64,000 nt of DNA. Source: Ochrobactrum sp. RH2CCR150 (GTDB lineage: Bacteria; Pseudomonadota; Alphaproteobacteria; Rhizobiales; Rhizobiaceae). The translations under genes were made by a program, and so were the position numbers. The stretch spans positions 760,357-824,356 of the forward strand of contig JACGXE010000001.1 in the NCBI GenBank assembly GCA_014138095.1, given 5' to 3'. The notes below the pieces were generated by a model that saw only the letters and a program-made list of their open reading frames with translations, was not told the origin of the DNA and did not search any database. Positions 51,420-61,621 of the stretch are shown in pieces (the stretch's first letter is position 1; the number at the start of each line of letters is the position of its first letter).

Positions 51420-52346
51420 ATGCATCCCACCCGTTCCTTTCAGGGCCTGATCCTGACGCTCCATCACTATTGGGCGGAACATGGTTGCGCTATTTTGCAG
51501 CCTTACGACATGGAAGTGGGTGCGGGTACGTTCCATCCGGCAACCACGCTGCGTTCGCTGGGGCCGAAGCCGTGGAAAGCCGCCTATGTGCAGCCGTCGC
51601 GCCGTCCAAAGGATGGCCGTTATGGCGAAAACCCCAACCGGCTGCAGCATTATTACCAGTATCAGGTCATCATCAAGCCGTCGCCGCCGAACCTTCAGGA
51701 TCTCTATCTCGGTTCGCTGAAGGCCATCGGCCTTGATCCGACGCTGCATGATGTGCGCTTCGTGGAAGACGACTGGGAAAGCCCGACGCTCGGCGCCTGG
51801 GGTCTTGGCTGGGAATGCTGGTGCGATGGCATGGAAGTGTCGCAGTTCACCTATTTCCAGCAGGTCTGCGGCATTGAATGCTCGCCGGTTGCCGGTGAGC
51901 TAACCTATGGTCTCGAGCGCCTCGCCATGTATGTGCAGGGCGTGGACAATGTCTATGACCTCAATTTCAATGGTCTCGAAGGCGACGAAAAACTCACCTA
52001 TGGCGATGTGTTCCTGCAGGCTGAGCAGGAATATTCCCGCTACAATTTCGAAATGGCCGATACGGAAATCCTGCATCGCCACTTCATCGATGCCGAGCGC
52101 GAATGCGAAGCCATCTTGAAGGCTGGCAGCACGGGCGAGGGCTCTTTGCACAAATGCGTGCTACCGGCCTATGACCAGTGCATCAAGGCATCCCACGTCT
52201 TCAACCTGATGGATGCGCGCGGCGTGATCTCGGTTACCGAGCGCCAGAGCTACATCCTGCGCGTCCGCAATCTCGCGCGTCAGTGCGGCGAGGCATTCCT
52301 TCTGACGGATGCCGGTGGTTTCAATTTCAAGCGTGAGGGCGAGTAA
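51420..52346 (+). CDS. glyQ: Glycine--tRNA ligase alpha subunit
   Basis: This 308-residue class II subunit has [17 protein letters not shown] near the start and the family block [21 protein letters not shown]. The ATG at 51420 gives the usual family N-terminus (MHPTRSFQG). A GTG at 51387 would add 11 residues. It joins glyS in an alpha2beta2 enzyme that charges tRNA-Gly. Confidence 0.97.
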   Translation: MHPTRSFQGLILTLHHYWAEHGCAILQPYDMEVGAGTFHPATTLRSLGPKPWKAAYVQPSRRPKDGRYGENPNRLQHYYQYQVIIKPSPPNLQDLYLGSLKAIGLDPTLHDVRFVEDDWESPTLGAWGLGWECWCDGMEVSQFTYFQQVCGIECSPVAGELTYGLERLAMYVQGVDNVYDLNFNGLEGDEKLTYGDVFLQAEQEYSRYNFEMADTEILHRHFIDAERECEAILKAGSTGEGSLHKCVLPAYDQCIKASHVFNLMDARGVISVTERQSYILRVRNLARQCGEAFLLTDAGGFNFKREGE

Positions 52347-54640
52347 TGCCTGACCTACTTCTCGAACTCTTTTCCGAGGAAATCCCGGCCCGCATGCAGC
52401 GCAAGGCTGCCGGCGATCTGAAAAAGATGATCACCGATGGTCTGGTCGAGGCCGGTCTCACCTATGAAGCCGCGACCGCTTACTGGACGCCGCGTCGTCT
52501 GACGCTCGACATTCGCGGCCTGACCGTGCGTTCCAAGGACGTGCATGAAGACATCAAGGGCCCGTCGGTCACCGCACCGGAACAGGCCATTCAGGGCTTT
52601 CTGCGCAAGGCCGGTCTCAGCGATGTCGCGCAGGCGCATGTGCATTCCGATCCGAAGAAGGGCGATTTTTATGTCGCCCATCTGACGAAGCCGGGCCGCC
52701 CGGCGGAAGAGATCGTTGCCGAACTCGTGCCGCAGACGATCCGCAATTTCCCGTGGCCGAAATCCATGCGCTGGGGCGCGGCTTCGGCGAAGCCGGGTGC
52801 ATTGCGCTGGGTGCGTCCGCTGCAATCGATCCTGTGCACCTTCGGCCCTGAAACCGAAGAAACCGTGGTTATCGATTTCGACGTTGACGGCATCAAGTCC
52901 GGCAATCTCACCTATGGTCATCGTTTCCTGAGCGACGGTCAGGCGATCAAGGTGCGTCGCTTCGACGATTATGTCGAAAAGCTGGAAAAGGCTTTTGTGG
53001 TGCTCGATGCTGAACGCCGCAAGGAAATGATCTCGCAGGACGCGCATAATCTTGCCTTCGCGTCGGGTCTCGAACTGGTCGAAGACGAGGGGCTTCTGGA
53101 AGAAGTGTCCGGTCTGGTCGAATGGCCGGTCGTGCTGATGGGCGAGTTTGAGGAAGAATTTCTGGCGATCCCGCCGGAAGTCATCCGCCTCACCATCCGC
53201 GCCAACCAGAAGTGCTTCGTCACCCGCAAGCAGGGCGAAACCGAAGCGCTGTCCAACCGGTTCATTCTGGTGTCGAACATTGCCGCGCGCGATGGCGGCA
53301 CGGAAATCGCTTACGGTAACGGCAAGGTGGTGCGCGCACGTCTGTCGGATGCGCTCTATTTCTGGCACACCGATCAGCACGATCTGCCCGATCTCGACAA
53401 GCTCAACGCTTCGGCGGAAAAATTCGGCCTCGATCTGAAGAAGCCGCTTGATCAGCGCATGGCGCGTCTGGACGGCCTGAATGTGACCTTCCATGCGAAG
53501 CTGGGCACGCAAGGCGAGCGCGTTGAGCGTATCCGCGAACTGGCTGCACAGATCGCCCCGCTGGTGGGTGCTGATCCGAAGCTTGCTGCTCGTGCGGCAG
53601 TGCTGGCCAAGGCTGATCTGACCACCGAAGTTGTGGGTGAATTCCCTGAACTTCAGGGCGCGATGGGCCGCAAATATGCGTTGCTTCAGGGCGAAGATGC
53701 AGCCGTCGCCGCAGCGCTTGAAGAACATTACAAGCCGCAAGGTCCGTCCGATGTGGTGCCGAAGGAGCCGGTCTCGGTTGCCGTCGCACTGGCCGACAAG
53801 CTGGATACGCTGGTCGGTTTCTGGGCCATCGATGAAAAGCCGACGGGTTCGAAGGACCCTTTTGCGCTGCGTCGCGCAGCCCTTGGCGTGATCCGTCTCC
53901 TGCTGTCGCAGGACTGGAAATTCCCGCTGCTGCCGCTGTTCCGTTCGGCCTTTGCTGCGCTGAAAGAAGGCGTGGTCCAACGCAAGCTGCGTGAATTCGA
54001 AGCAAAGCTCGCTGGCGAAAAATCCGGCGATGTCGATGGCGAACAAGATATCGACAATGCGTTGCGCAACTACGAGATTGAGGTTCGTGCCGAAGCCGAC
54101 CGCAGTGCAGAGCCGGTGCTGGCCGATCTTTTGTCCTTCCTTCATGACCGTTTCAAGGTGCATCTCAAGGAAGAGGGCGCACGTTACGATGCCATTGATG
54201 CCGTGCTGACGCCGGAAGCCGACAATCTGCTTCTGGTCGCACGCCGTCTGGAAGCGCTGATCGTCTTCATCAATGAGGAAGACGGCAAGAACCTGCTGGC
54301 AGGCACAAAACGCGCCGCCAATATTCTGGCAGCCGAAGAGAAGAAGGGCACCAAGGTCGCCACTAGCGTCGATGCCGCGCTTCTCAAGGTGGACGAGGAA
54401 AAGGCGCTGTTCGAAGCGGTTACGCTTGCGTCAAGCGAGACCGAAACGGCAATCGCCCGCGAAGACTTTTCGGGCGCGATGCTGGCGCTCGCCAAGCTGC
54501 GCGGCCCGGTCGATACGTTCTTCGAAAAAGTGCTGGTCAATGATGAGGACGAAAATGTCCGCGCCAATCGTCTGGCTCTGCTCGACCTGATCCGCACGGC
54601 CACCGGCAAGGTTGCGGATTTCTCCAAGATCGCAGGCTGA
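52346..54640 (+). CDS. glyS: Glycine--tRNA ligase beta subunit
   Basis: This 764-residue subunit starts [23 protein letters not shown] and has an HD-like and a C-terminal anticodon-binding region. The ATG overlaps the glyQ stop by one base (TAATG). The length is somewhat greater than in gammaproteobacteria (about 690), which is common in the alphaproteobacterial form. Confidence 0.97.
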   Translation: MPDLLLELFSEEIPARMQRKAAGDLKKMITDGLVEAGLTYEAATAYWTPRRLTLDIRGLTVRSKDVHEDIKGPSVTAPEQAIQGFLRKAGLSDVAQAHVHSDPKKGDFYVAHLTKPGRPAEEIVAELVPQTIRNFPWPKSMRWGAASAKPGALRWVRPLQSILCTFGPETEETVVIDFDVDGIKSGNLTYGHRFLSDGQAIKVRRFDDYVEKLEKAFVVLDAERRKEMISQDAHNLAFASGLELVEDEGLLEEVSGLVEWPVVLMGEFEEEFLAIPPEVIRLTIRANQKCFVTRKQGETEALSNRFILVSNIAARDGGTEIAYGNGKVVRARLSDALYFWHTDQHDLPDLDKLNASAEKFGLDLKKPLDQRMARLDGLNVTFHAKLGTQGERVERIRELAAQIAPLVGADPKLAARAAVLAKADLTTEVVGEFPELQGAMGRKYALLQGEDAAVAAALEEHYKPQGPSDVVPKEPVSVAVALADKLDTLVGFWAIDEKPTGSKDPFALRRAALGVIRLLLSQDWKFPLLPLFRSAFAALKEGVVQRKLREFEAKLAGEKSGDVDGEQDIDNALRNYEIEVRAEADRSAEPVLADLLSFLHDRFKVHLKEEGARYDAIDAVLTPEADNLLLVARRLEALIVFINEEDGKNLLAGTKRAANILAAEEKKGTKVATSVDAALLKVDEEKALFEAVTLASSETETAIAREDFSGAMLALAKLRGPVDTFFEKVLVNDEDENVRANRLALLDLIRTATGKVADFSKIAG

Positions 54641-54660
54641 TAGCCAGCACATAGGAATAG

Positions 54661-54688
54661 AAATGGCGCCATTACGGCGCCATTTTCA
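54661..54688. terminator. Bidirectional terminator after glyS
   Basis: AAATGGCGCC and GGCGCCATTT pair around ATTAC, with A- and T-runs outside. It serves the convergent exported-protein gene as well. Confidence 0.93.
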
Positions 54689-54696
54689 TTTGTCGA

Positions 54697-55131
54697 TTAC
54701 TGAAGGCTTGGCCTGAGTGTCAGCGAACTCAGATCGACTTCTTCGGATGCGCCAGCCCATGGCTCGCCGACCACGCGCACCGGCTTGGCGGGATCGAAGT
54801 CCGGCATCTTCTGTTCGGTCGGGGTTACAGCGGGCGTTACGGCAGGCTGTTCCTGCACGTCTTCCGGCAGAGGCTTGCCCTGCATGCGCGCCATATAGGC
54901 ACGGGCGCGTTTGCGCCGCGCTTCAATTTCCTTCAGCGCTTCGGCTTCAGCCTCTTGCCGCTGGTTGCAGGCACCGCAGACAGGCAGCCCGTTGGGGCCC
55001 ATCCGGTCGTAACCGATATAGTCGATGGAACCGACCTCATAGGTCGTTCGCGCGGGTTCCGCCCCGTTGGCAGAGGCCACAACAGGCAGTCCGGCGACAG
55101 TCAGTGAAATGGCGATAAATCGCGATAACAT
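54697..55131 (-). CDS. Exported protein of unknown function with Cys-x2-Cys
   Basis: This 144-residue protein has a signal peptide (about VASA-NGAEP). LPVCGACNQRQEAEAEALKEI forms a Cys pair before a charged helix (longer than I quote, at about residues 49-80), and the tail is Pro-rich. I do not recognise the family. An inverted repeat TTATTCA-TGAATAA (55131-55153) spans its start and could mask translation. Confidence 0.68.
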   Translation of the reverse strand: MLSRFIAISLTVAGLPVVASANGAEPARTTYEVGSIDYIGYDRMGPNGLPVCGACNQRQEAEAEALKEIEARRKRARAYMARMQGKPLPEDVQEQPAVTPAVTPTEQKMPDFDPAKPVRVVGEPWAGASEEVDLSSLTLRPSLQ

Positions 55132-55288
55132 TATTCACCTCAAGCATGAATAATATCATCCTGCCCTACAAAAGCTAACAAAACGCAATTTTCCGGGCCG
55201 CGTTGCCATAAATGTGCACGCGGCGGCTCGCCTGTTTGCTTGCGCGCGGCTTCGCGCTTGTGTAGGCAGAAGGCGCTCATATCTATGC

Positions 55289-55331
55289 GTGCATCTTGTC
55301 CGAAAACCGCTTTGCACTTTTCGGGATGCAC
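55289..55331. repeat. Family B palindromic repeat, copy in the sua5 leader
   Basis: GTGCATC and GATGCAC flank TTGTCCGAAAACCG and TGCACTTTTCGG. It ends 31 bp before the sua5 GTG. Confidence 0.8.
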
Positions 55332-55362
55332 TCAACTTGGACGCCCGAGAGGCGGAAAACCA

Positions 55363-56346
55363 GTGTCAGATGTAATGAAGTTCGATGATGAGGCAGTTCA
55401 GCGCGCGGTAGAAATCCTGCGGCGCGGCGGTCTTGTCGCCATTCCCACCGAAACCGTCTACGGTCTTGCTGCCGATGCCTCCCATGGTGAAGGCGTTGCA
55501 GGAATTTTCGCCGCCAAGGGGCGTCCGCAGTTCAATCCGTTGATTGCCCATGTCAGCGGCATCGCCATGGCGGAGCGTTATGTCACTTTTGATCCGCTGT
55601 CGCGCAGGCTGGCGGAATTGTTCTGGCCCGGCCCGCTGACCATCGTGCTGCCGCTCAAAGACCATCAGGAGACAGATCGTCCGATCCATCCGCTTGTAAC
55701 GGCGGGTCTGTCGACGCTTGCCATCCGCATGCCGCATGGCCGCGTGCAGGAGGTTATCACCGCGCTGGACAGCCCGGTGGCGGCACCGAGCGCCAATACT
55801 TCCGGGCGTATCAGCCCCACCAGCGCAGATGCGGTCGCGGGCGATCTTGGCGACAGAATAGACCTGATCCTCGATGCGGGTCCATGCGGGGTTGGTGTGG
55901 AATCGACCATCGTGAAGGTCGAGGGTGACACGGTGCGTCTATTGCGCCCCGGCGGGCTTGCGGCAGAAGACATTGAAGCAGCGATTGGCAAAACCTTGCT
56001 GCGCACCAAACAGACCGAGGCCATTCACGCGCATATCATCGCGCCGGGTATGATGGCCTCGCACTATGCGCCGGATGCGTCGATGCGGCTTGCGGTCGGC
56101 AATGTGCAACCGGGCGAAGCGCTGCTGGCTTTCGGGCCGTCGCGCGTGGCCGGGGCCGAGACGGCAAAGGCCGTACTGAACCTCAGCGCGGATGGCAATC
56201 TGCGCGAGGCGGCCAGCAATCTTTTCGATTTCATGCGCAAGCTCGACGCCACCGGCACCAGCACCATTGCCGTTGAACCCATTCCTTTTGACGGTCTCGG
56301 CGAGGCCATCAATGACCGTCTGAAACGCGCCGCCGCGCCGCGCTAA
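55363..56346 (+). CDS. L-threonylcarbamoyladenylate synthase (Sua5 type)
   Basis: This 327-residue protein has a YrdC domain: GGLVAIPTETVYGLAADA, AAKGRPQFNPLIAHV and HYAPDASMRLAV in the C-terminal Sua5 domain. It makes the threonylcarbamoyl-AMP used for t6A37 of tRNA. The two-domain length is that of Sua5 and not of TsaC. The GTG start with GAGG ten bases upstream is favoured over ATG at 55375, which lacks a site. Confidence 0.93.
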   Translation: MSDVMKFDDEAVQRAVEILRRGGLVAIPTETVYGLAADASHGEGVAGIFAAKGRPQFNPLIAHVSGIAMAERYVTFDPLSRRLAELFWPGPLTIVLPLKDHQETDRPIHPLVTAGLSTLAIRMPHGRVQEVITALDSPVAAPSANTSGRISPTSADAVAGDLGDRIDLILDAGPCGVGVESTIVKVEGDTVRLLRPGGLAAEDIEAAIGKTLLRTKQTEAIHAHIIAPGMMASHYAPDASMRLAVGNVQPGEALLAFGPSRVAGAETAKAVLNLSADGNLREAASNLFDFMRKLDATGTSTIAVEPIPFDGLGEAINDRLKRAAAPR

Positions 56347-56402
56347 AGCATTTCCAGCAAAAGTGCGAAGCGGTTTTGCGTGGGATAATGCGTGAAAACA
56401 AA
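56344..56402. repeat. Dispersed repeat family A, copy 2
   Basis: It reads TAAAGCATTTCCAGCAAAAG, then TGCGAAGCGGTTTTGCG and GATAATGCGTGAAAACAAA. Its first three bases are the sua5 stop. The FAD oxidase start is 15 bp beyond its end. Confidence 0.8.
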
Positions 56403-56416
56403 GCTCAAGGACCAAT

Positions 56417-57826
56417 ATGGACACCGGATTGATCGAACGTTTTGCCGCTATTGTGGGTGAGAAGAACGCGCTCACCGCGCCGGAAGACATTGCGCCTTAT
56501 CTGATCGAGCAACGCGATCTTTATAAAGGCAATTCTCCTCTCGTGCTGCGCCCGGCTTCGACGCAGGAAGTCGCGGCGATCATGAAACTTGCCAGCGAAA
56601 CGAAAACGCCGGTTGTGCCGCAGGGCGGCAATACGGGCCTTGTCGGCGCGCAGACGCCGGATGAAAGCGGCACGACAATTGTGCTGACTCTTGGTCGCAT
56701 GAATAAAATCCGAGCGCTCGATACGGTCGGCAATCTGGCCACCGTCGAGGCAGGCGTCATCCTGAAAAATCTTCAGGACGCGACCGAGAAGGCGGGGCGT
56801 CTGTTCCCGCTGTCGCTGGGTGCGGAAGGTTCGTGCCAGATCGGCGGTAACCTCGGCTCCAATGCAGGCGGCACCGCAGTGCTCGCCTATGGCAATATGC
56901 GCGAGCTATGCCTCGGTCTCGAAGTGGTTTTGCCAACCGGCGAAATTCTGGACGACCTCTGCTATGTGAAGAAAGACAATACCGGCTACGACCTGAAAGA
57001 CCTGTTCGTGGGTTCCGAAGGCACGCTCGGCGTCATCACGGCGGCTGTGCTGAAAATCTTCCCGCAGCCGAAGGGCAAGGGCGTTGCCTATGCCGGAATG
57101 CGCAGCCCGGAAGATGCGCTGCGCCTGTTCCAGCTTGCGACCGAACATGCAGGCCCGTCACTGACCGGGTTTGAGCTGATGCCGCGCGTCGGTGTCGAGT
57201 TCACCGTGCGCCATGTCGATGGCGCACGCGATCCCTTGGAAAGCCCGCATAACTGGTATGTGCTGATCGACATTTCCTCCACGCGCTCGGAAGAAGATGC
57301 GCGCACTACGCTGGAAACCATTCTGCACGAGGCTTTCGAAGCGGACATTCTTCAGGATGCGGCAATTGCCGAAAGTGTCGCGCAGGCGCAGTCCTTCTGG
57401 AAAATGCGCGAGGAAATGTCCTGGGCGCAAAAGCCGGAAGGCGGTTCGATCAAGCACGATATTTCCGTGCCTGTTTCATCCATTCCCGCCTTTATCCACG
57501 AGGCTAATGCCGCGACGCTGGAAATGATCCCCGGCGCACGTATTGTCTGCTTCGGCCATATCGGCGATGGCAACCTGCATTATAACGTGTCGCAGCCGGT
57601 TGGCGCCGACAAGCAGGAATTCCTCTCCCATTGGGGCGCGCTTAATCATCGTATCCACACAATTGTTGCAAGTTACAGGGGATCGATTTCCGCCGAGCAT
57701 GGCATCGGTCGTTTGAAGCGCGATGAGCTTGCGCATTTCAAACAGCCATTTGCGCTCGATCTGATGCGCCGCATCAAGACGGCCTTCGATCCGGCGGGGA
57801 TTATGAACCCCGGCAAGACGCTGTAA
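56417..57826 (+). CDS. FAD-linked oxidase (D-2-hydroxyacid dehydrogenase type)
   Basis: This 469-residue enzyme has the PCMH-type FAD domain, with VVPQGGNTGLVGAQTPDE and CQIGGNLGSNAGGTAVLAYGNM, and a C-terminal FAD-oxidase domain ending GIGRLKRDELAHFKQPF and DPAGIMNPGKTL. It belongs to the GlcD/D-lactate/D-2-hydroxyglutarate dehydrogenase group. The exact substrate is not decided by sequence. HIGDGNLHYN is the conserved metal/substrate His region. Confidence 0.9.
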   Translation: MDTGLIERFAAIVGEKNALTAPEDIAPYLIEQRDLYKGNSPLVLRPASTQEVAAIMKLASETKTPVVPQGGNTGLVGAQTPDESGTTIVLTLGRMNKIRALDTVGNLATVEAGVILKNLQDATEKAGRLFPLSLGAEGSCQIGGNLGSNAGGTAVLAYGNMRELCLGLEVVLPTGEILDDLCYVKKDNTGYDLKDLFVGSEGTLGVITAAVLKIFPQPKGKGVAYAGMRSPEDALRLFQLATEHAGPSLTGFELMPRVGVEFTVRHVDGARDPLESPHNWYVLIDISSTRSEEDARTTLETILHEAFEADILQDAAIAESVAQAQSFWKMREEMSWAQKPEGGSIKHDISVPVSSIPAFIHEANAATLEMIPGARIVCFGHIGDGNLHYNVSQPVGADKQEFLSHWGALNHRIHTIVASYRGSISAEHGIGRLKRDELAHFKQPFALDLMRRIKTAFDPAGIMNPGKTL

Positions 57827-57850
57827 AACAAACAGAATTGCGATTTGCAT

Positions 57851-57876
57851 GACGGGCGGTTTCTCCGCCCGTTTTG
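57851..57876 (+). terminator. Rho-independent terminator after the FAD oxidase
   Basis: ACGGGCGG and CCGCCCGT pair around TTTCT and are followed by TTTGC. It lies 25 bp past the stop. Confidence 0.85.
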
Positions 57877-58093
57877 CTGTCGGTAAACGCATATTAGGAA
57901 GAATTTCTGAATTCTTACACCTGGTTGCATTCTGATAACCAAAGGAAAAAGCAGGGAAAAGTTAACCCAACTCCTTAAGGCCGTCGGTAACAAACGCGGT
58001 CTATTCTCCATCTCAACGAGGGCAGAAAGCCCAATCAAAGAGAAGCTGGAATAACCGGCTCTCGAAAGAGACAGAGAGACAGAGGCGTTGACA

Positions 58094-58660
58094 ATGATGA
58101 GCAAGGAACTGAAGCCAGACTGGGCAGGCCGTGAACTGCGGCTCGATCCGTTTCACTTTCCGCAGGTGGTGAGCTACGCATCGCATGACGGCAATACCGA
58201 CGTCACCTTCACCATCAATGAGCGTGGCGCGGTCATCCGGCAGGTTCTGCCGTCGAGCGGCCTGCCAATGTCGATTGCACTGCCGATCCATGCTTTTGTC
58301 GGTGTTGTGGCCCGTGCGGTCGAAGACGAGTATGGCGAAATCACCGTCACGCTGGAACTGATGCATCAGGACCCGCAGCTTTCCGTGCCGCTTCTGGTGG
58401 CGCATGATCTGACCGATGTTGCCGCCGACTGGCGCGCCTGGGCGGCTGCTTTCAACCTGCCGATGATGCTGGTGGAAGAAGATGGCGTTGCCCGTCCGCT
58501 TTACGAAAGCACCGGCCCGGTTCGCACAGGCCAGCCGCAGGCTCGCCGTCAGGGACATGAAACACGCCGTCGCCGCCCGCGCTTCCTCGCACGCCGCAAG
58601 GCTGGCACGCTGGGCGTTCGTCTGGTGATCGAAGGCAAGGAAATTATCGCCCGGAATTGA
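58094..58660 (+). CDS. DUF6101 family protein
   Basis: This 188-residue protein reads LRLDPFHFPQVVSYASHDGN and SIALPIHAFVGVVARAVED, then ELMHQDPQLSVPLLVAHDL. That pattern is the Rhizobiales DUF6101 family, with unknown function. The last 50 residues are Arg-rich (RRQGHETRRRRPRFLARRK). The ATG has AGAGGCG about nine bases upstream. Another ATG is one codon further on, and a TTG two codons before. Confidence 0.8.
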   Translation: MMSKELKPDWAGRELRLDPFHFPQVVSYASHDGNTDVTFTINERGAVIRQVLPSSGLPMSIALPIHAFVGVVARAVEDEYGEITVTLELMHQDPQLSVPLLVAHDLTDVAADWRAWAAAFNLPMMLVEEDGVARPLYESTGPVRTGQPQARRQGHETRRRRPRFLARRKAGTLGVRLVIEGKEIIARN

Positions 58661-58793
58661 GCTGACTAGAGGCGGCGCGTTACCCGGACGGTTCACATTC
58701 TCGTGTGACCACGATCTCGTCCCATTCTGCCGCTAGGTTTGAGAAACTGCTTCTTTTGAAGCTAAATTAATTGGCTGACCTCCAGACAAAGCC

Positions 58794-58828
58794 ACCCGGA
58801 TGGGTTTCCCCATCCGGGTTCTTTTTTA
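58794..58828 (+). terminator. Rho-independent terminator after the DUF6101 gene
   Basis: ACCCGGATGGG and CCCATCCGGGT pair around a short TTTC loop and are followed by TCTTTTTT. Confidence 0.93.
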
Positions 58829-58846
58829 TCCATCAGCGCCGGGATC

Positions 58847-58949
58847 TAGAGCATTTCCAGCAAAAGTGCGTAGCGGTTTTGCGTAGGATAATGCGTAAAA
58901 ACAAATAGATAGAGCGGTTCCACGATTCCGTTTTAACCGGAACCGCTCT
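58847..58949. repeat. Dispersed repeat family A, copy 3, with terminal inverted repeat
   Basis: It opens CTAGAGCATTTCCAGCAAAA as in copies 1 and 2. It then has the inverted repeat AGAGCGGTTCC (58911-58921) and GGAACCGCTCT (58939-58949). The last bases supply part of the crotonase stop codon. Confidence 0.8.
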
Positions 58950-59706
58950 ACTTCTTGCGGCTGAGAAAGGCCATGATGGCCTCGCGCGCTTCGCTGGAGG
59001 CAAGGCGTTCGCCGAAAAGCTTCGCTTCCCGCGCAATGCGATCCGCAATGTTTTCAGCAGGTAAGCGCATCAGTGAGCGGGCGATCTGCATGGCTTCCGG
59101 TGGCTTGGCGGCGATTTCTTCCGCAGCCTTCAGCACTTCCGTTTCCAGCTCACCGCTTTCCACGATTTTGTAGACGATGCCCGCTTCAAGCGCGGCTTCC
59201 GCATTGAAACCGTAGCCGAGCGCCAGCATGGCAAAGGCCTTCTGATGCCCCATCAGCGGCGGCGCGAGCAGGCTGGAACCGGCTTCCGGCACCAGACCGA
59301 GATCGACGAACGGCGTGCGGAACAATGCATGCGACGTTGCGAAAGTCAGGTCGCAGTGAAAATGGATTGTTGTGCCCACGCCAATCGCGAGGCCATCAAC
59401 GCCCGAGACGATCGGCTTTTTGGCGCTCGACAGGGCATAAAGAAAGTCCAGAATATCCTTGCCCATATCGCCGCCGCCTGCGGCTGCAGCCATGAAGTCC
59501 TGCATGTCGTTGCCGGATGAAAACGCACCCGGCACACCAAGGAAAACATGAACGCGCACTGCGTCATCGGCATCACCATCCTTCAGCGCCTTGGCCATCG
59601 TGGCATACATGGCGCGGGTGATGGCGTTTTTCTTGTCGGCCCGGTTCAGCCGGATAATCTGCACCGCATCGCGACGTTCAACGAGAATATGTTCGCTCAC
59701 GCTCAA
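58948..59706 (-). CDS. Enoyl-CoA hydratase/isomerase (crotonase) family protein
   Basis: This 252-residue protein has the crotonase fold: NRADKKNAITRAMYATMAKAL at the start, the oxyanion-hole region FSSGNDMQDFM, and LPEAGSSLLAPPLMGHQKAF-like Glu region (written VPEAGSSLLAPPL here). It probably hydrates or isomerises acyl-CoA. The ATG overlaps the upstream acyl-CoA dehydrogenase stop (ATGA). Confidence 0.9.
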   Translation of the reverse strand: MSVSEHILVERRDAVQIIRLNRADKKNAITRAMYATMAKALKDGDADDAVRVHVFLGVPGAFSSGNDMQDFMAAAAGGGDMGKDILDFLYALSSAKKPIVSGVDGLAIGVGTTIHFHCDLTFATSHALFRTPFVDLGLVPEAGSSLLAPPLMGHQKAFAMLALGYGFNAEAALEAGIVYKIVESGELETEVLKAAEEIAAKPPEAMQIARSLMRLPAENIADRIAREAKLFGERLASSEAREAIMAFLSRKK

Positions 59707-61481
59707 GCCTCCAGCGCGGATTTGGCGGCAGCAAGGCTGGCTGCGCCGGTGATGACGGTGTCTTTCAGCGACGATACTTCGGCCAGCATGTTCTCGGCGA
59801 AGAAACGGCAGAGAACAGCGCGCCCATTATCGTCGCCCGCAAGCGCCGCGCGGGCCAGATAGGCCCCGCCGGAAACGAGCGACAGCAGACGTTGGTAAGG
59901 CGTTGCACCGGCAAGCGCTGCCTCTGCGCCACCTTCAGCGACGGTCTTTTGCAGCCAGTCGGTTGCTTCGCGTGCTTCCGTCAATGCCTTTGCAAGACGT
60001 GCGCCGGTTTCGCCCAGTTCGGGGCGATTGGATGCGGCGGCCCTATCTGCATCCTGCTGCAATTCGTTGAGGAAGCCCTTGATGTGCTCGCCATTGCCGA
60101 GCGGCAACTTGCGCATCACCAGATCAATGGCCTGAATGCCATTGGTGCCTTCGTAAATCGGCGTGATGCGAGCATCGCGCAGCAACTGTGCCGCGCCGGT
60201 TTCCTCGATGAAGCCCATGCCGCCATGGATCTGCACGCCAAGCGACGCGACATCGACACCGACATCCGTCGAGAAACTTTTCGCCAGCGGCGTGAGCAGA
60301 CCGGCGCGGTCGCCCCAATGTTGCTTGTCTGGGCCCTCAGTCACATGGCTCATGTCGATCGCATGGGCGCAGGCATAGGTGATGGAGCGGGCGGCCTGCG
60401 TCAGTGCTTTCATGGTCAAAAGCATGCGCTGCACATCCGGATGCTCGATGATCGGACTCATGCCATTTTTCGGGTCAGCACCGATGGCGCGGCCCTGCTT
60501 GCGCTCCTTGGCGTAGTTAAGCGCCTGCTGATAGGCCGCTTCCGCCACGCCGACGCCCTGAATGCCAACCAGCAAGCGGGCATTGTTCATCATGGTGAAC
60601 ATGCAGGCAAGGCCGCGATTTTCTTCGCCGATCAGATAGCCGACCGCGCCCTGTTCCTCACCTTTCACGAAGCCGTCGCCATAGATCATGGTGCAGGTCG
60701 GCGAGGCGTGAATGCCCAGCTTGTGCTCAAGGCCGGAGCAGAACAGATCATTGCGGCGACCGAGCGAACCATCCTCGTTGACGAGGAATTTGGGCACGAG
60801 AAACAGTGAAATGCCTTTGGTGCCCGCAGGCGCATCGGGCAGGCGGGCCAGCACCAGATGCACGATATTGTCGGTCAGGTCGTGCTCGCCATAGGTGATG
60901 AAGATCTTCTGGCCGAAAATGCGATAGGTGCCGTCATTGCTGCGTTCGGCGCGGCTGCGCAACGCGCCAAGGTCGGAGCCGGCCTGCGGCTCGGTCAGGT
61001 TCATCGTGCCCATCCACTCGCCGGAAATGAGCTTTTCGAGATAGATATCCTTCAATTCCCTGGAGGCGTGCTTTTCGAGCGCTTCGACAGCACCCATGGT
61101 CAGCGTCGGCGCGATGGCGAATGCAAGCGTGCCGGAATTCCACATTTCGCTGACGGCGACCGACATCATGGTCGGCAGGCCCTGACCGCCATAATCCGGC
61201 GTGCCGGTTAGTGAGTTCCAGCCGCCTGCGATCCAGTCGCGGTAAAGGTCTTTCCAGCCCGGGGCGGTGGTGACGACACCATCCTTGACGGTAGCGCCGT
61301 GACGGTCGCCGGAAATGCGCAACGGCTCGACGCGCTCGGCTGCAAATCTTCCGGCTTCCTCGAGAATGGCTTCGGCCAGATCGGCGGAAAATTCGGGAAA
61401 GCGGTTGTCTTCCAGCGCTTTCTCAAGCCCCGCAACCTTCATCAGCGTATGGGAAATTTCAGAAACCGGCGCGCGATACAT
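59703..61481 (-). CDS. Acyl-CoA dehydrogenase with C-terminal extension
   Basis: This 592-residue flavoprotein has NLTEPQAGSDLGALRSRA (FAD/substrate loop), HGGMGFIEETGAAQLLRDARI, and the catalytic Glu in ITPIYEGTNGIQAIDLV. The C-terminal extra domain makes it the long form related to 3-methylmercaptopropionyl-CoA dehydrogenase (DmdC) and FadE-type enzymes. It oxidises an acyl-CoA and passes electrons to ETF. GGAGGAAAG precedes the ATG. The substrate is unknown. Confidence 0.92.
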   Translation of the reverse strand: MYRAPVSEISHTLMKVAGLEKALEDNRFPEFSADLAEAILEEAGRFAAERVEPLRISGDRHGATVKDGVVTTAPGWKDLYRDWIAGGWNSLTGTPDYGGQGLPTMMSVAVSEMWNSGTLAFAIAPTLTMGAVEALEKHASRELKDIYLEKLISGEWMGTMNLTEPQAGSDLGALRSRAERSNDGTYRIFGQKIFITYGEHDLTDNIVHLVLARLPDAPAGTKGISLFLVPKFLVNEDGSLGRRNDLFCSGLEHKLGIHASPTCTMIYGDGFVKGEEQGAVGYLIGEENRGLACMFTMMNNARLLVGIQGVGVAEAAYQQALNYAKERKQGRAIGADPKNGMSPIIEHPDVQRMLLTMKALTQAARSITYACAHAIDMSHVTEGPDKQHWGDRAGLLTPLAKSFSTDVGVDVASLGVQIHGGMGFIEETGAAQLLRDARITPIYEGTNGIQAIDLVMRKLPLGNGEHIKGFLNELQQDADRAAASNRPELGETGARLAKALTEAREATDWLQKTVAEGGAEAALAGATPYQRLLSLVSGGAYLARAALAGDDNGRAVLCRFFAENMLAEVSSLKDTVITGAASLAAAKSALEA

Positions 61482-61621
61482 CTTTCCTCCACATCGTGCT
61501 CATCGAGGCTCCTCCTCGGGAACCCCGGCCTCCGATCTGCCAGCGGGCAGAGGGAGTATCAGTCTTCTTCATGACAAGAGCTACCGGCTTATTACGTAAA
61601 CGTCAATATTTTCCAGTGCTT

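Noticed and set aside
52355..54163. 600-codon open frame opposite glyS
   Set aside because: It arises from high GC content opposite a conserved gene. No motif or ribosome site was seen.
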